Positions 1-7,956 of a stretch of 38,187 nt of DNA are shown one piece after another. Below the pieces are notes generated by a model. That model did not search any database, was not told the DNA's origin, and was given only the letters and a program-made list of their open reading frames with translations. A program made the translations under genes and the position numbers. The DNA comes from Pseudomonadota bacterium (GTDB lineage Bacteria; Pseudomonadota; Alphaproteobacteria; Sphingomonadales; Sphingomonadaceae), in NCBI GenBank assembly GCA_023424095.1, contig JAFAEG010000002.1, positions 1 through 38,187 of the forward strand, read 5' to 3'. Numbering within the stretch: the first letter of the stretch is position 1; each line of letters begins with the position of its first letter.

Positions 1-2219
1 CCGTCGCCCCCGGCCGCGAGCACGACGGCGCTGGGCTCGGGCAGAGCCGGCATCGGCCGGGCCGAGGCGGCGGCACGCAAGGCGGCGCGCCAGCGCATCG
101 CCTCGGGCTTCAGCAAGACGGGCATGAACAGGTCGAGCGCGCCGATGCGGATGCCGAGTTTGGTGAGACGGCGGCGCTGGTCGCGCTGCAGCCTGGCGAG
201 CGGCTCGGCGACCGCGTCGCGGGCGATGATGCCGCCATCGTCGACCAGCATGGCGAGCACCGCGCGCAGCTCCGGCGGCGCGTCCGGCGCATGCGCGGCC
301 ATGCCCGCGCGGCGCAGCGGGGCCAGCGCCTTTTCGACCTGCACCGCGACCCAGGCCTTCAGGCGGGCGATCACCGCCTCGCGGCCGCGGGCGGAGACTC
401 GGTCGATGCGCCGGTCGAGCTGCACGCGGGGGCTGAGCAGATTCTTGCCCGCGACCAGGATCGCGACCTCGTGCCCACGCCACAGGATGGCGGGCGGCAA
501 GGCCGCGTCGGTGCGCAGTGAGAAATGATCGTCCGTGTCGGCGACCAGAGCGGTGGCGCGATTTTCATATTCGCCGCCAAGCCGGCGTTCCGCGGCGGCG
601 AGCAGCAGCTTGCGATCGGTGTGGCGGGCGGCGGGATCGACCTGGAAATCGAAGCCGGTCAGGCGGCCGATCGGGTGGCTGCCGACCGTGACCTCGCCCT
701 GCTCGTCGACGATCACCGGATGTTCGAGCGCACCCTTCGCGCCGAGATCCTTCAGCAGCACGGACGTGCGGCGATCGACGAAGCGCTGGGTGAGGCGGTC
801 GTGCAGGGCGTCGGAGAGCTTTTCCTCGGTGGCGCGGGCGCGTTCGGCCATTTCGGCCGGGGCGTGCAGCCAGTCGTGGCGGTGGGCGATATAGGCCCAG
901 GTCCGCACCCCGGCGAGACGATCGGCCAGCACGTCGATGTCGCCCTGCACATTGTCGAGCCGGGCGAGCTGTTCGGCATACCAGCCCTGCGGAATCTTGC
1001 CGTCGCCCTGTAGTAGGAATTCGAGCAGGCGCGCGACGAGGCGGGCATGCTGGTCGGGGCCGGTCTTGCGGAAGTCCGGCAGGCCGCAGGCGGCCCAGAG
1101 GCGGCGGACCGGCTGCTCGCCGGCGAGCTTGGCGAAGGCCGGGTCGGCAGCGAGGAATTTCAGGACGGCGAGATCGACCGCTTCCGGCGCCGCGCGCAGC
1201 CCGGGCTTGTTCGGCCGCCGCTCCAGGCTGCGGATCAGCGCTTCGACGCTGCGGACGTCGGGATCGCCCTCGCGCCAGTAGAGGAAGTCCAATGGCGCGA
1301 AGCGATGCTCCTCGATCGCCGCCACGTCCTCCTCGGTGAACTGGGCGAGCTTCTCGCCCTCGAGGGAGAGCGTGCCGAAGGTTCCGTCGCGCTGGTGGCG
1401 GCCGGCGCGGCCGGCGATCTGCGCCATCTCGGCCGGGGTGAGGCGGCGGCGGCGCTTGCCGTCGAATTTGGTGAGGCCGGCGAAGGCGACGTGGGCGACG
1501 TCCATGTTGAGGCCCATGCCGATCGCGTCGGTGGCGACGAGATAGTCGACCTCGCCCGCCTGATACATGGCGACCTGGGCGTTGCGGGTGCGGGGCGAAA
1601 GCGCGCCCATCACCACCGCTGCGCCGCCGCGCAGCCGCCGGAGCGCTTCGGCGACGGCGTAAACCTGGTCGGCGGAGAAGGCGACGATGGCGGAGCGCGG
1701 GGGCAGGCGGGAAAGCTTGGTCGCGCCGGCATAGCTGAGCGTCGAGAAACGCGGGCGGGTGACGATCTCGGTCTTGGGCAGCAATGCCTGCACCATCGGG
1801 CGGAGCGCCTCCGAGCCGAGGATCATCGTCTCCTCGCGGCCGCGGGCGTGCAGCAGCCGGTCGGTGAAGACGTGACCGCGCTCCGGGTCGATGCCGAGTT
1901 GGGCTTCGTCCAGGCCGACGAAGGCGAAGTCGCGGTTGAGGTCGCCTTCCTCCTTGCCGCGCACCGGCATCGATTCCGCCGTGCAGCAGAACCAGCGCGC
2001 CTTGTCCGGCAGGATCTTTTCCTCGCCGGTGAGCAGGGCGACCTGATCGGCGCCCTTCAGCTTCACCACCCGATCATAGATTTCGCGGGCGAGGAGACGG
2101 AGCGGAAAGCCCATCAGGCCGGAGGAATGGGCGACCATCCGCTCGACCGCGAGGTGCGTCTTGCCGGTGTTGGTGGGGCCAAGCACGGCCTTGACGGGCG
2201 CGCGGGCGGGACTGGTCAT
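1..2219 (-). CDS. SUV3/MgpS-type ATP-dependent RNA helicase (3' end outside window)
   Basis: Superfamily 2 helicase of the SUV3-like branch, which unwinds RNA or DNA using ATP in mitochondria and many alphaproteobacteria. Read on the minus strand from the ATG at 2219, it gives about 739 codons without a stop, and the C-terminus lies off the left edge. Visible motifs: Walker A GPTNTGKT at residues 14-21, motif II DEAQ in FVGLDEAQLGID, then ATDAIGMGLNMD and QIAGRAGR, which are motifs V and VI. The MTSPARAP start places Walker A very near the N-terminus, as in bacterial members. The rest matches the SUV3-type C-terminal region in style. It diverges from the M23 peptidase gene across about 146 bp. 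No stop occurs in the frame inside the window. A long ORF on the opposite strand in the same codon register is a high-GC shadow. Confidence 0.85.
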   Translation of the reverse strand, partial: MTSPARAPVKAVLGPTNTGKTHLAVERMVAHSSGLMGFPLRLLAREIYDRVVKLKGADQVALLTGEEKILPDKARWFCCTAESMPVRGKEEGDLNRDFAFVGLDEAQLGIDPERGHVFTDRLLHARGREETMILGSEALRPMVQALLPKTEIVTRPRFSTLSYAGATKLSRLPPRSAIVAFSADQVYAVAEALRRLRGGAAVVMGALSPRTRNAQVAMYQAGEVDYLVATDAIGMGLNMDVAHVAFAGLTKFDGKRRRRLTPAEMAQIAGRAGRHQRDGTFGTLSLEGEKLAQFTEEDVAAIEEHRFAPLDFLYWREGDPDVRSVEALIRSLERRPNKPGLRAAPEAVDLAVLKFLAADPAFAKLAGEQPVRRLWAACGLPDFRKTGPDQHARLVARLLEFLLQGDGKIPQGWYAEQLARLDNVQGDIDVLADRLAGVRTWAYIAHRHDWLHAPAEMAERARATEEKLSDALHDRLTQRFVDRRTSVLLKDLGAKGALEHPVIVDEQGEVTVGSHPIGRLTGFDFQVDPAARHTDRKLLLAAAERRLGGEYENRATALVADTDDHFSLRTDAALPPAILWRGHEVAILVAGKNLLSPRVQLDRRIDRVSARGREAVIARLKAWVAVQVEKALAPLRRAGMAAHAPDAPPELRAVLAMLVDDGGIIARDAVAEPLARLQRDQRRRLTKLGIRIGALDLFMPVLLKPEAMRWRAALRAAASARPMPALPEPSAVVLAAGGD

Positions 2220-2365
2220 GGCGAATAGATTGGCCGGAGTGGCTGGAAAGGCAACCACTTAACCCCTCTTCCGCCACGGCGAGGCGCCCGATTTCGTAAT
2301 GCCGCCTTAACCTTCTTGTCGCAGAAGCCTAAACGGATGCGATCCGCGAGAGGGGCGGGACGAAT

Positions 2366-3952
2366 TTGTATCAGTTCGGAGACTTGAAGCCGGCAATGGC
2401 GGGCGGTGGCGCGGGCGCTGGGCGCTTCCGTGCACCTCTGCGCGCGCCGGTCGCGCCGGCGAAGCCGACGGCCGAGCCGTTCCGGCTGGTGGTGGACCTC
2501 GGCGCCAATATCGGCAGCCGCGACTGGTTCCGCGGGGCGGGGACCTGCGTCGCGCTCTGCTACGCCGCGACCTTGTTCTGGCCCGACATCAGCGCGATCG
2601 ACGGGGCCGTCGCCGCGCCGATGACCCCGATCCATTATGAGGAAGCGCAGGCGCTCGCGATCGCTCCCGCGGCGCGCGACAGCGCGACCGGCCGCCGCAT
2701 GGCGCCGACTGACGCGGTGCAGCCCCTGCTCGATGCGCCCGAACGGCCGATGGTCGAACTGCGCGCCGCTCTGTCCGCGCCGGGCGACCTGACCGGGGCT
2801 CTGACCCGCGCTGGCGTGTCCCAGACCGAGGCGGCGGAAGTCGAATCCTTGGTTGGCGGGGTGACGCCGGTCAACGAACTGGCGTCCGGGACTGTGCTGG
2901 AGCTGAAGCTCGGCCGCCGCGCCCGCACCACCGATCCGCGCCCGATCGAGAAATTGAGCTTCCGCGCCACCTTCGCGCTGAAGCTGGACATCAATCGCTC
3001 AGGCGACCGGCTGGCGCTGACCCGCGTGCCGATCGCGGTCGATACGACGCCGCTCAGGGTGCAGGGCATTGTCGGCACCAGCCTCTATCGCTCCGCCCGC
3101 GCCGCCGGCCTGCCGCCGCGCGTGGTCGAGGCCTATATCCGGATTCTTTCCACCCAGATCGGCATTCCGAACGGGCTGAGCGCGAATGACCGCTTCGACG
3201 TGGTGATCGAGCATCGCCGCGCCGCGACCGGCGAGAGCGAGACCGGGCAATTGATGTATGTCGGGCTGGAGCGGGCCAATGGCCGCGCCGTCCGAATGAT
3301 GCCGTGGAATCTGGGCGGCGCGGTGCAATGGTTCGAGGCGTCCGGCGTCGGGCGGCAGACCAGCACGGGCTTTCGAATGCCGGTGAACGGCCGCCAGACC
3401 TCGCCCTTCGGTTATCGGATGCACCCGATCCTGCGCTATCGCCGCCTGCATACCGGCATCGATTTCGGCGCGCCTTCGGGATCGCCAATCTACGCCTCGG
3501 CGGACGGCCAGGTGTCGAGCGCCGGCTGGGACGGCGGCTATGGCAAGGCCGTGCGGCTCAATCATGGCGGGGGCATTCTGACCCTTTACGGCCATATGAG
3601 CCGGCTGGCGGTGTCGCCGGGGCAGCGCGTCGCGGCGGGGCAGGTGATCGGCTATGTCGGCTCGACCGGCATGTCGACCGGCCCGCACCTCCACTACGAA
3701 GTCCATCGCAACGGCCAGCGGGTCGATCCGGCCGGCTTCCGCCACGTCTCGCAATCGGCGATCCAGGGCGCGGAGCTGGAGAGCTTCCGCGGACGGATGC
3801 GGCAGATGCTGGCTTTGCCCCTGGGGCGGCCGGCGAGCAGCGTGCAGAGCGCGACGGCTTCGGTGCCCGCGCGGCCGTCAGTGCGTCAAGCGCCAGCGCC
3901 CGTGGTCGCCGCGCCGCAACCACCCGCGCCCCCGCGTCCCGGCGAGTGGTGA
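2366..3952 (+). CDS. M23 family metallopeptidase, membrane-anchored
   Basis: Predicted LytM-type peptidoglycan endopeptidase acting in the periplasm. The chosen start is TTG at 2366 with GAGAGGGG about 10 nt upstream, giving 528 aa; an in-frame ATG at 2396 is the alternative. Residues about 55-75 form a single hydrophobic segment, consistent with an inner-membrane anchor. A central region of about 250 residues follows, as in Sphingomonas and Caulobacter M23 proteins. The M23 domain spans roughly residues 335-460. It contains PFGYRMHP, the first zinc-ligand motif HTGIDFG (about 361) and the HLHYE motif (about 440), so the catalytic set looks intact. The tail is rich in Pro and Ala. The gene ends 7 bp before the inverted-repeat unit with the GIY-YIG gene and converges with the HerA-type ATPase gene. 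Confidence 0.87.
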   Translation: MYQFGDLKPAMAGGGAGAGRFRAPLRAPVAPAKPTAEPFRLVVDLGANIGSRDWFRGAGTCVALCYAATLFWPDISAIDGAVAAPMTPIHYEEAQALAIAPAARDSATGRRMAPTDAVQPLLDAPERPMVELRAALSAPGDLTGALTRAGVSQTEAAEVESLVGGVTPVNELASGTVLELKLGRRARTTDPRPIEKLSFRATFALKLDINRSGDRLALTRVPIAVDTTPLRVQGIVGTSLYRSARAAGLPPRVVEAYIRILSTQIGIPNGLSANDRFDVVIEHRRAATGESETGQLMYVGLERANGRAVRMMPWNLGGAVQWFEASGVGRQTSTGFRMPVNGRQTSPFGYRMHPILRYRRLHTGIDFGAPSGSPIYASADGQVSSAGWDGGYGKAVRLNHGGGILTLYGHMSRLAVSPGQRVAAGQVIGYVGSTGMSTGPHLHYEVHRNGQRVDPAGFRHVSQSAIQGAELESFRGRMRQMLALPLGRPASSVQSATASVPARPSVRQAPAPVVAAPQPPAPPRPGEW

Positions 3953-3959
3953 TCGTCTT

Positions 3960-3991
3960 CGTCACCCCGGCGTAGGCCGGGGTCCAGCCCC
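3960..3991 (+). repeat. Left REP-like palindrome of the GIY-YIG unit
   Basis: Hairpin-forming repeat with arms ACCCCGG and CCGGGGT around a CGTAGG core, followed by CCAGCCCC. Its reverse complement recurs at 4331-4362 with one mismatch, and that mismatch is in the loop. Confidence 0.8.
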
Positions 3992-4007
3992 TGCTTTCTT
4001 TGAGGTT

Positions 4008-4035
4008 CTGGATACCGGCCTTCGCCGGTATGACG
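4008..4035 (-). repeat. Internal diverged REP-like copy
   Basis: Opposite in orientation to the left repeat. Arms ATACCGG and CCGGTAT differ from the ACCCCGG/CCGGGGT version by paired, compensating changes, so the hairpin is kept. The loop core is the same as in the right repeat. Confidence 0.75.
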
Positions 4036-4040
4036 GCAGG

Positions 4041-4331
4041 GTGGAGAAGGGCGGCTACGTCTACATCATGGCCAGCGGCCGGAACGGCACGCTCTATCTC
4101 GGCGTGACCAGTGATCTGCCTGGTCGGGTCTGGCAGCACCGGGAGAATGTCGTTCCCGGCTTCACCAAGAAATACGGCTGCAAGCTGCTCGTCTGGTACG
4201 AGGCCTTTGGCGACATCGAACTCGCGATCCAACGCGAGAAGCAGATGAAGGAGTGGAAGCGGCTCTGGAAGCTGCGCGTGATCGAAGAGATGAATCCCGG
4301 CTGGGACGATCTGTTCGAGTCTTTGTTCTAG
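4041..4331 (+). CDS. GIY-YIG nuclease family protein
   Basis: Small single-domain GIY-YIG endonuclease-like protein (UPF0213/YhbQ type), 96 aa from the GTG at 4041, a usual length for the group. The signature reads YVYIMAS near the N-terminus, then LYLGVTSDLPGRVWQHR with the conserved Tyr, Gly and Arg, then AIQREKQMKEW with the candidate catalytic Glu. The frame is open further upstream, but the upstream part is the translated repeat plus the 3' end of the M23 gene, so the GTG just after the internal repeat is preferred; GGCAGGG lies immediately before it. The family is known for DNA strand cleavage, and the cellular role of these small members is unclear. The placement between inverted palindromes suggests it may act on those repeats, which is inference. 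Confidence 0.82.
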   Translation: MEKGGYVYIMASGRNGTLYLGVTSDLPGRVWQHRENVVPGFTKKYGCKLLVWYEAFGDIELAIQREKQMKEWKRLWKLRVIEEMNPGWDDLFESLF

Positions 4332-4362
4332 GGGCTGGACCCCGGCCTTCGCCGGGGTGACG
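4331..4362 (-). repeat. Right REP-like palindrome of the GIY-YIG unit
   Basis: Inverted copy of the left repeat (31 of 32 matching). It begins on the last base of the nuclease stop codon and could also act as a two-way terminator between the convergent genes. Confidence 0.8.
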
Positions 4363-4373
4363 GCCGTAAGCCT

Positions 4374-6062
4374 TTACCGCCCCTGGGCGCGCCAGCGTTT
4401 GACGACGCGGCCGACGATGCCGTCTTCGTCGCCGGTGCGGCGCCACAGGTCCGAGAACATCGGGTCGGACGAGGCCGGGCGGCGTTCCCGCTCCAGATCG
4501 TCGAACGAGACGCGGATCGGGATGGCGACGCCTTCGCCGCAGATGATGCACTCGCGGTTGCGGAGCGCCGGGATCACGTCGAGGAAGCCGCGCGCACCTT
4601 CCGGCATGGCGTTTCGCACATATTGCTGATCGCGGTCGTTGTTCAGGCGCATCGCGATCAGGGTGCCGCATTGCGACAGCACGCCTTCGGCCAGATCGGA
4701 CGGGCGCTGCGTGATCAGGCCCAGGCTGATGCCGTATTTACGGCCTTCCTTGGCGATCCGCTCCAGCACCTTGCGTACGGCCTGGCCGGACGAGGTCTTG
4801 TCGGCGGGGACGTAACGGTGGGCCTCTTCGCAGACGAGCAGGATCGGACGCTGCACCTCGTTGCGGCTCCAGATCGCATAATCGAAGACGAGGCGGCTGA
4901 GCACCGCGACGACGACCGAAACGATGTCGGACGGAACGCCCGAAACGTCGACGATCGAGATCGGCTTGCCGCGCGCCGGCAGGCGGAAAATCTTGGAAAC
5001 GAAGGCCGTCATCGTGTCGGCGATCAGCATGCCGTTGAACATGAACTGGTAGCGCGGATCGGACTTCAATTCGTCGATCTTGGTCTTCAGGCGCATGTAG
5101 GGCGCGGTGTCGGTCGCCTTGTTCAGCAGGCCCATGTCGTTGGTGATCGCGCTGGTCAGATCCGACAGCGCATAGGGAATGGGCGAATCGACGGTGAGCT
5201 TGTTCAGCCCCTCCGCGGCGCGATTCTTCAGGCGTGCCGCGAGCAGGCATTTGGCGAGGATGTCGCAATCCTGCTGGCGGTCCGCGCCCTGGCTGGTGAC
5301 GAAGACTTCGCAATGCTCTTCGAAGTTCATCAGCCAATAGGGCATGGCGAGATTGTCGACGTTGAACAATTCGCCGTCGCCCTTGAACGCCGCCGAATAT
5401 TCGCCGTGCGGATCGATCATGACGATGTGCCCTTCGGGGCTCATGTCGCAGATCTTGTGCATGATCAGAGCGGCCGAGGTCGACTTGCCGGTACCGGTAG
5501 AGCCGAGCAGAGCGAAATGCTTGCCGAGGAAGGAATCCACCAGCAGCGAGGCGCGGACATCCTTGGTCGGATAGACGGTGCCGATCTCGACATGGGCGCG
5601 ATCGTCGGAGGCATAGATCTGGCCCAGATCGGCGCGGGTGACCGGGAAGACGCGCGCGCCGGGGATCGGGTAGCCGGTGACGCCGCGCTTGAAATTGGCG
5701 AGCTTGCCGGTGGCGGGATCCTCATCGCCCTCGCCGAGGAAATCCACCTTGGCGATCACCTTTTCGCCGACCGCGTCCAGCTCACGCACGTTGGCGAGCA
5801 GCCAGCGGCGGTTGGCCTGCAATTTCACCTGGCTGCCGACCTGACCCGACAGAGCGACGCTGGGATCGGGGTGAGCGCCCAGCTCGGCAAGGCGGGCGGC
5901 CTCGATCTCGATGGTCGCGCCGCTGCCGTTGATCGCGGCGACCCGGCCGATGACCTCATGACACGTCTCGACCCCGGCGACCGTCGCCTCGCGCCTGACG
6001 TCCTCGGGAGGCTGCACCTCCTGGAAGGAACAGGGCTGGCCTCGGTTTGGCGCGTTCATCAT
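4374..6062 (-). CDS. HerA-family ATP-binding protein (DUF87-type)
   Basis: Hexameric FtsK/HerA-type ATPase; relatives move or process DNA ends, in archaea together with NurA nuclease. About 562 aa from ATG 6062 (ATG 6059 is equivalent; the frame extends to a TTG at 6125 without a better ribosome site). The N-terminal region of about 120 residues resembles the HAS-barrel of HerA proteins (CHEVIGRVAAI, GQVGSQVK). Walker A is LLGSTGTGKST at about 187-195, the Walker-B-like segment ILLVCEEAHRYVP lies at about 407-419, and ERIAKEGRKYG with ITQRPSDL follows, so all ATPase parts are present. No NurA-like gene is adjacent in this window. It converges with the GIY-YIG unit, 11 bp from the right repeat. 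Confidence 0.85.
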   Translation of the reverse strand: MMNAPNRGQPCSFQEVQPPEDVRREATVAGVETCHEVIGRVAAINGSGATIEIEAARLAELGAHPDPSVALSGQVGSQVKLQANRRWLLANVRELDAVGEKVIAKVDFLGEGDEDPATGKLANFKRGVTGYPIPGARVFPVTRADLGQIYASDDRAHVEIGTVYPTKDVRASLLVDSFLGKHFALLGSTGTGKSTSAALIMHKICDMSPEGHIVMIDPHGEYSAAFKGDGELFNVDNLAMPYWLMNFEEHCEVFVTSQGADRQQDCDILAKCLLAARLKNRAAEGLNKLTVDSPIPYALSDLTSAITNDMGLLNKATDTAPYMRLKTKIDELKSDPRYQFMFNGMLIADTMTAFVSKIFRLPARGKPISIVDVSGVPSDIVSVVVAVLSRLVFDYAIWSRNEVQRPILLVCEEAHRYVPADKTSSGQAVRKVLERIAKEGRKYGISLGLITQRPSDLAEGVLSQCGTLIAMRLNNDRDQQYVRNAMPEGARGFLDVIPALRNRECIICGEGVAIPIRVSFDDLERERRPASSDPMFSDLWRRTGDEDGIVGRVVKRWRAQGR

Positions 6063-6143
6063 GTCCGTCACAGGCAGGCTTTCACATTGGTTCAGCCAGC
6101 CCTGATAGCGCCTGCGGGTAAACAAGTGCTTGTTGCCAACGCC

Positions 6144-6998
6144 CTATTGGCGGGAGAAGATCGCGCTCGCGCCCCAGCCGAGCAGCAGCGAAACCATCAC
6201 CGCGGCAATGCCGTAGCTCAGGGAATGGCGCTCCGCCGTGTCGGCGACCCAGCCTTCGAAGCCCGATTTGTCGATCCTGATCTCGCGCTCGGCCACGGCG
6301 ATGACACGCTTGTCGCGGATCAGGAAGGTCTCGGCGATGTAGGTGCCGACGGGGACTCGGGCGGGGATGCCGATCCGCGCCGAGTAGAGCACGCCGTCGG
6401 TGATGCGGACCGCGCCCGGCTCCTCGGCATAGAGGCCGGTGCGGCGTTTCAGATCGACCAGGCCGGCCTCGAAGCGCTGCAATTCCTCGGTCGGATTGCC
6501 GCCGGCGGGCGAGAGCTGGAGATTGCCGACGCCGAGTTCGTAGATCGCCGCGGTCTGCTCATCGACGATCTGGTTCAAGGGGCGCGAGGAGGCGACGGCA
6601 TAATAAGAGGGCGCCGAGCGGAAGCGGGTGCGGCCGACATTCATCCAGATGCCGAACACCCGTTCCTTTTCGCGCACGACGATGCGCTCGAGCGGTCCCT
6701 TGATGACGACGGCGATGTCGCTGACGCCCTCCGGCGTGCGGCCGTCGGGATAGACGATCGCGCCGTAGAGCAGGAGTTGCTCGCCCGAGAAGCTGTAGCG
6801 AATCTCGATCCGGTTGTTGGAGACTTCCGGGACCAGACGCGGCTCGGCTTGGGCAAGGATGAGCGGCGCTAATAGGATTAGCGCGAGTCCGCGCCAGCCC
6901 GCACCCCCACCCGGCCCCCCAACAGCATATCCTGACGTGGGAGGCCGGGTGGTGGTGCGGGCCGGTGCCGACACCAGGAGGCGGAGCCGACTGATCAC
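6144..6998 (-). CDS. TIGR02186 family membrane protein, partner of TauE/SafE
   Basis: Alphaproteobacterial membrane protein of the TIGR02186 (Alph_Pro_TM) family, function unknown, commonly encoded beside a TauE/SafE permease as here. 284 aa from the GTG at 6998, whose bases overlap the TGA of the permease (GTGA, translational coupling). An export signal ending LILAQA precedes a periplasmic domain of about 200 residues (VSNNRIEIRYSF, FGIWMNVGRTRF), and a C-terminal transmembrane helix (GIAAVMVSLLLGWGASAIF) follows. Odd point: residues about 13-34 are encoded by a 64-bp palindrome, giving a TTTRPP and GGPGGGAG stretch ahead of the hydrophobic core. No start codon exists between the palindrome and the core, so the palindrome must be translated. 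Confidence 0.83.
   Translation of the reverse strand: MISRLRLLVSAPARTTTRPPTSGYAVGGPGGGAGWRGLALILLAPLILAQAEPRLVPEVSNNRIEIRYSFSGEQLLLYGAIVYPDGRTPEGVSDIAVVIKGPLERIVVREKERVFGIWMNVGRTRFRSAPSYYAVASSRPLNQIVDEQTAAIYELGVGNLQLSPAGGNPTEELQRFEAGLVDLKRRTGLYAEEPGAVRITDGVLYSARIGIPARVPVGTYIAETFLIRDKRVIAVAEREIRIDKSGFEGWVADTAERHSLSYGIAAVMVSLLLGWGASAIFSRQ
6898..6961. repeat. Palindromic element inside the TIGR02186 coding sequence
   Basis: Two 23-nt arms (6898-6920 and 6939-6961) pair at 21 of 23 positions around an 18-nt loop. The arms are C-rich on one side and G-rich on the other. The palindrome lies in the signal-peptide region of the TIGR02186 gene and keeps the reading frame. It is probably a dispersed intergenic-type palindrome that landed in a gene, which is inference because only one copy is in the window. 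Confidence 0.7.
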
Positions 6999-7906
6999 AG
7001 CAATTGTATCGTGTAGATTTCCTCCGGCTGCCAGGTCAGCTGGAGGAACATGCGAAGGGCGACTGCGAGCACGATCACGGCGAGGATCATGCGCAGCAAT
7101 TCGGGCTTCATCTTCTGGGCGAAGCGGGCGCCATATTGGGCGCCGACCACCGAGCCCAGGAGCAGCAGGATCACCAGCACGATATCCACTGCCTTGGTGG
7201 TGGTGGCGTGGACGAGGGTGGTGATCGCGGTGACGAACAGGATCTGCAGCAGCGAGGTGCCGACCACGACCTGCGCCGACATGCCGAGCAGATAGATCAT
7301 CGCCGGCACCATGACGAAGCCGCCGCCGACGCCGAGCACGGCGGTCAGGATGCCGGAGAACATGCCGAGCAGGAACGGTGCGAGCGGCGAGATGTAGAGG
7401 CCGGAGCGGTAGAAGCGCCAGCGGAAGGGCAGAGCGGCGACGATCGGATTGTGCCGGCGCGGCGGCCGGGCCCGCTCCTTTCCCTTCAGGATGCCCAATG
7501 CGGTTGCGGCTTCCTTCCCCATCAGGATGCCGATGCTGCCGAGCATGATGACGTAAAGGATCAGGACGACGGTATCGATCTGGCCGAGATTCTGGAGCAG
7601 GCTGAACAGGAAGCCGCCGAGCAGGGCGCCGACAATGCCGCCGGCGATGATCACCGCGCCCATGCGATAATCGACGCCCTTGCGCCGCCGGTGCGCGAGC
7701 ACGCCCGAGACGCTGGTGCCGGTGATCTGGGTGGTGGCCGACGCCACCGCGACGGACGGGGGAATGCCGTAGAAGATCAGGATCGGCGTGGTCAGGAAGC
7801 CGCCGCCCACGCCCACCATGCCGGTCAGCAGCCCGACGACGCCGCCGAGGCCGACTATCACGAGCCAGTTCACCGATAGGCCGGCAATGGGCAGATAGAG
7901 GTCCAT
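6995..7906 (-). CDS. Sulfite exporter TauE/SafE family permease
   Basis: Inner-membrane anion permease of the TauE/SafE (DUF81) family; members export sulfite, sulfoacetate or related organosulfur anions. 303 aa from the ATG at 7906. The two halves each carry the family glycine motif: GMVGVGGGFLTTP near residues 30-42 and AVLGVGGGFVMVPA in the second half. A polar stretch of about 30 residues (KGKERARPPRRHN) separates the halves and is probably cytoplasmic. The downstream TIGR02186 gene overlaps its stop codon, so the two are co-translated. That conserved pairing suggests a two-part transport unit. The substrate cannot be read from the sequence. Confidence 0.87.
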   Translation of the reverse strand: MDLYLPIAGLSVNWLVIVGLGGVVGLLTGMVGVGGGFLTTPILIFYGIPPSVAVASATTQITGTSVSGVLAHRRRKGVDYRMGAVIIAGGIVGALLGGFLFSLLQNLGQIDTVVLILYVIMLGSIGILMGKEAATALGILKGKERARPPRRHNPIVAALPFRWRFYRSGLYISPLAPFLLGMFSGILTAVLGVGGGFVMVPAMIYLLGMSAQVVVGTSLLQILFVTAITTLVHATTTKAVDIVLVILLLLGSVVGAQYGARFAQKMKPELLRMILAVIVLAVALRMFLQLTWQPEEIYTIQLL

Positions 7907-7956
7907 TGCCTTGCGTTGCTAAACGCTAAATCGGGCAGGCGGAAGGCGGGCTGAGC

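Larger units (their letters stand above)
3960..4362 (+). mobile_element. Compact unit: GIY-YIG gene framed by 32-bp inverted REP-like repeats
   Basis: A 403-bp block bounded by 32-bp inverted repeats (3960-3991 and 4331-4362) that match at 31 of 32 positions. Each repeat is itself a hairpin built on CGTCACCCCGG and CCGGGGTCC around a GCG(T/A)AGG core. A third, diverged copy (4008-4035) lies in opposite orientation just inside the left end and ends 5 bp before the nuclease start. The last base of the nuclease stop codon is the first base of the right repeat. The unit fills nearly all the space between two convergent genes, 7 bp and 11 bp from their stop codons. This resembles REP-flanked RAYT genes, but the enzyme belongs to a different family. 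Mobility is inferred, and no target duplication was found. Confidence 0.6.

Noticed and set aside
4623..6872. Long plus-strand ORF of 749 aa
   Set aside because: It lies antisense to the HerA-type ATPase and TIGR02186 genes. High-GC codon bias creates such mirror ORFs, and the composition (many Asp, Ala, Arg, Gly) is not protein-like.
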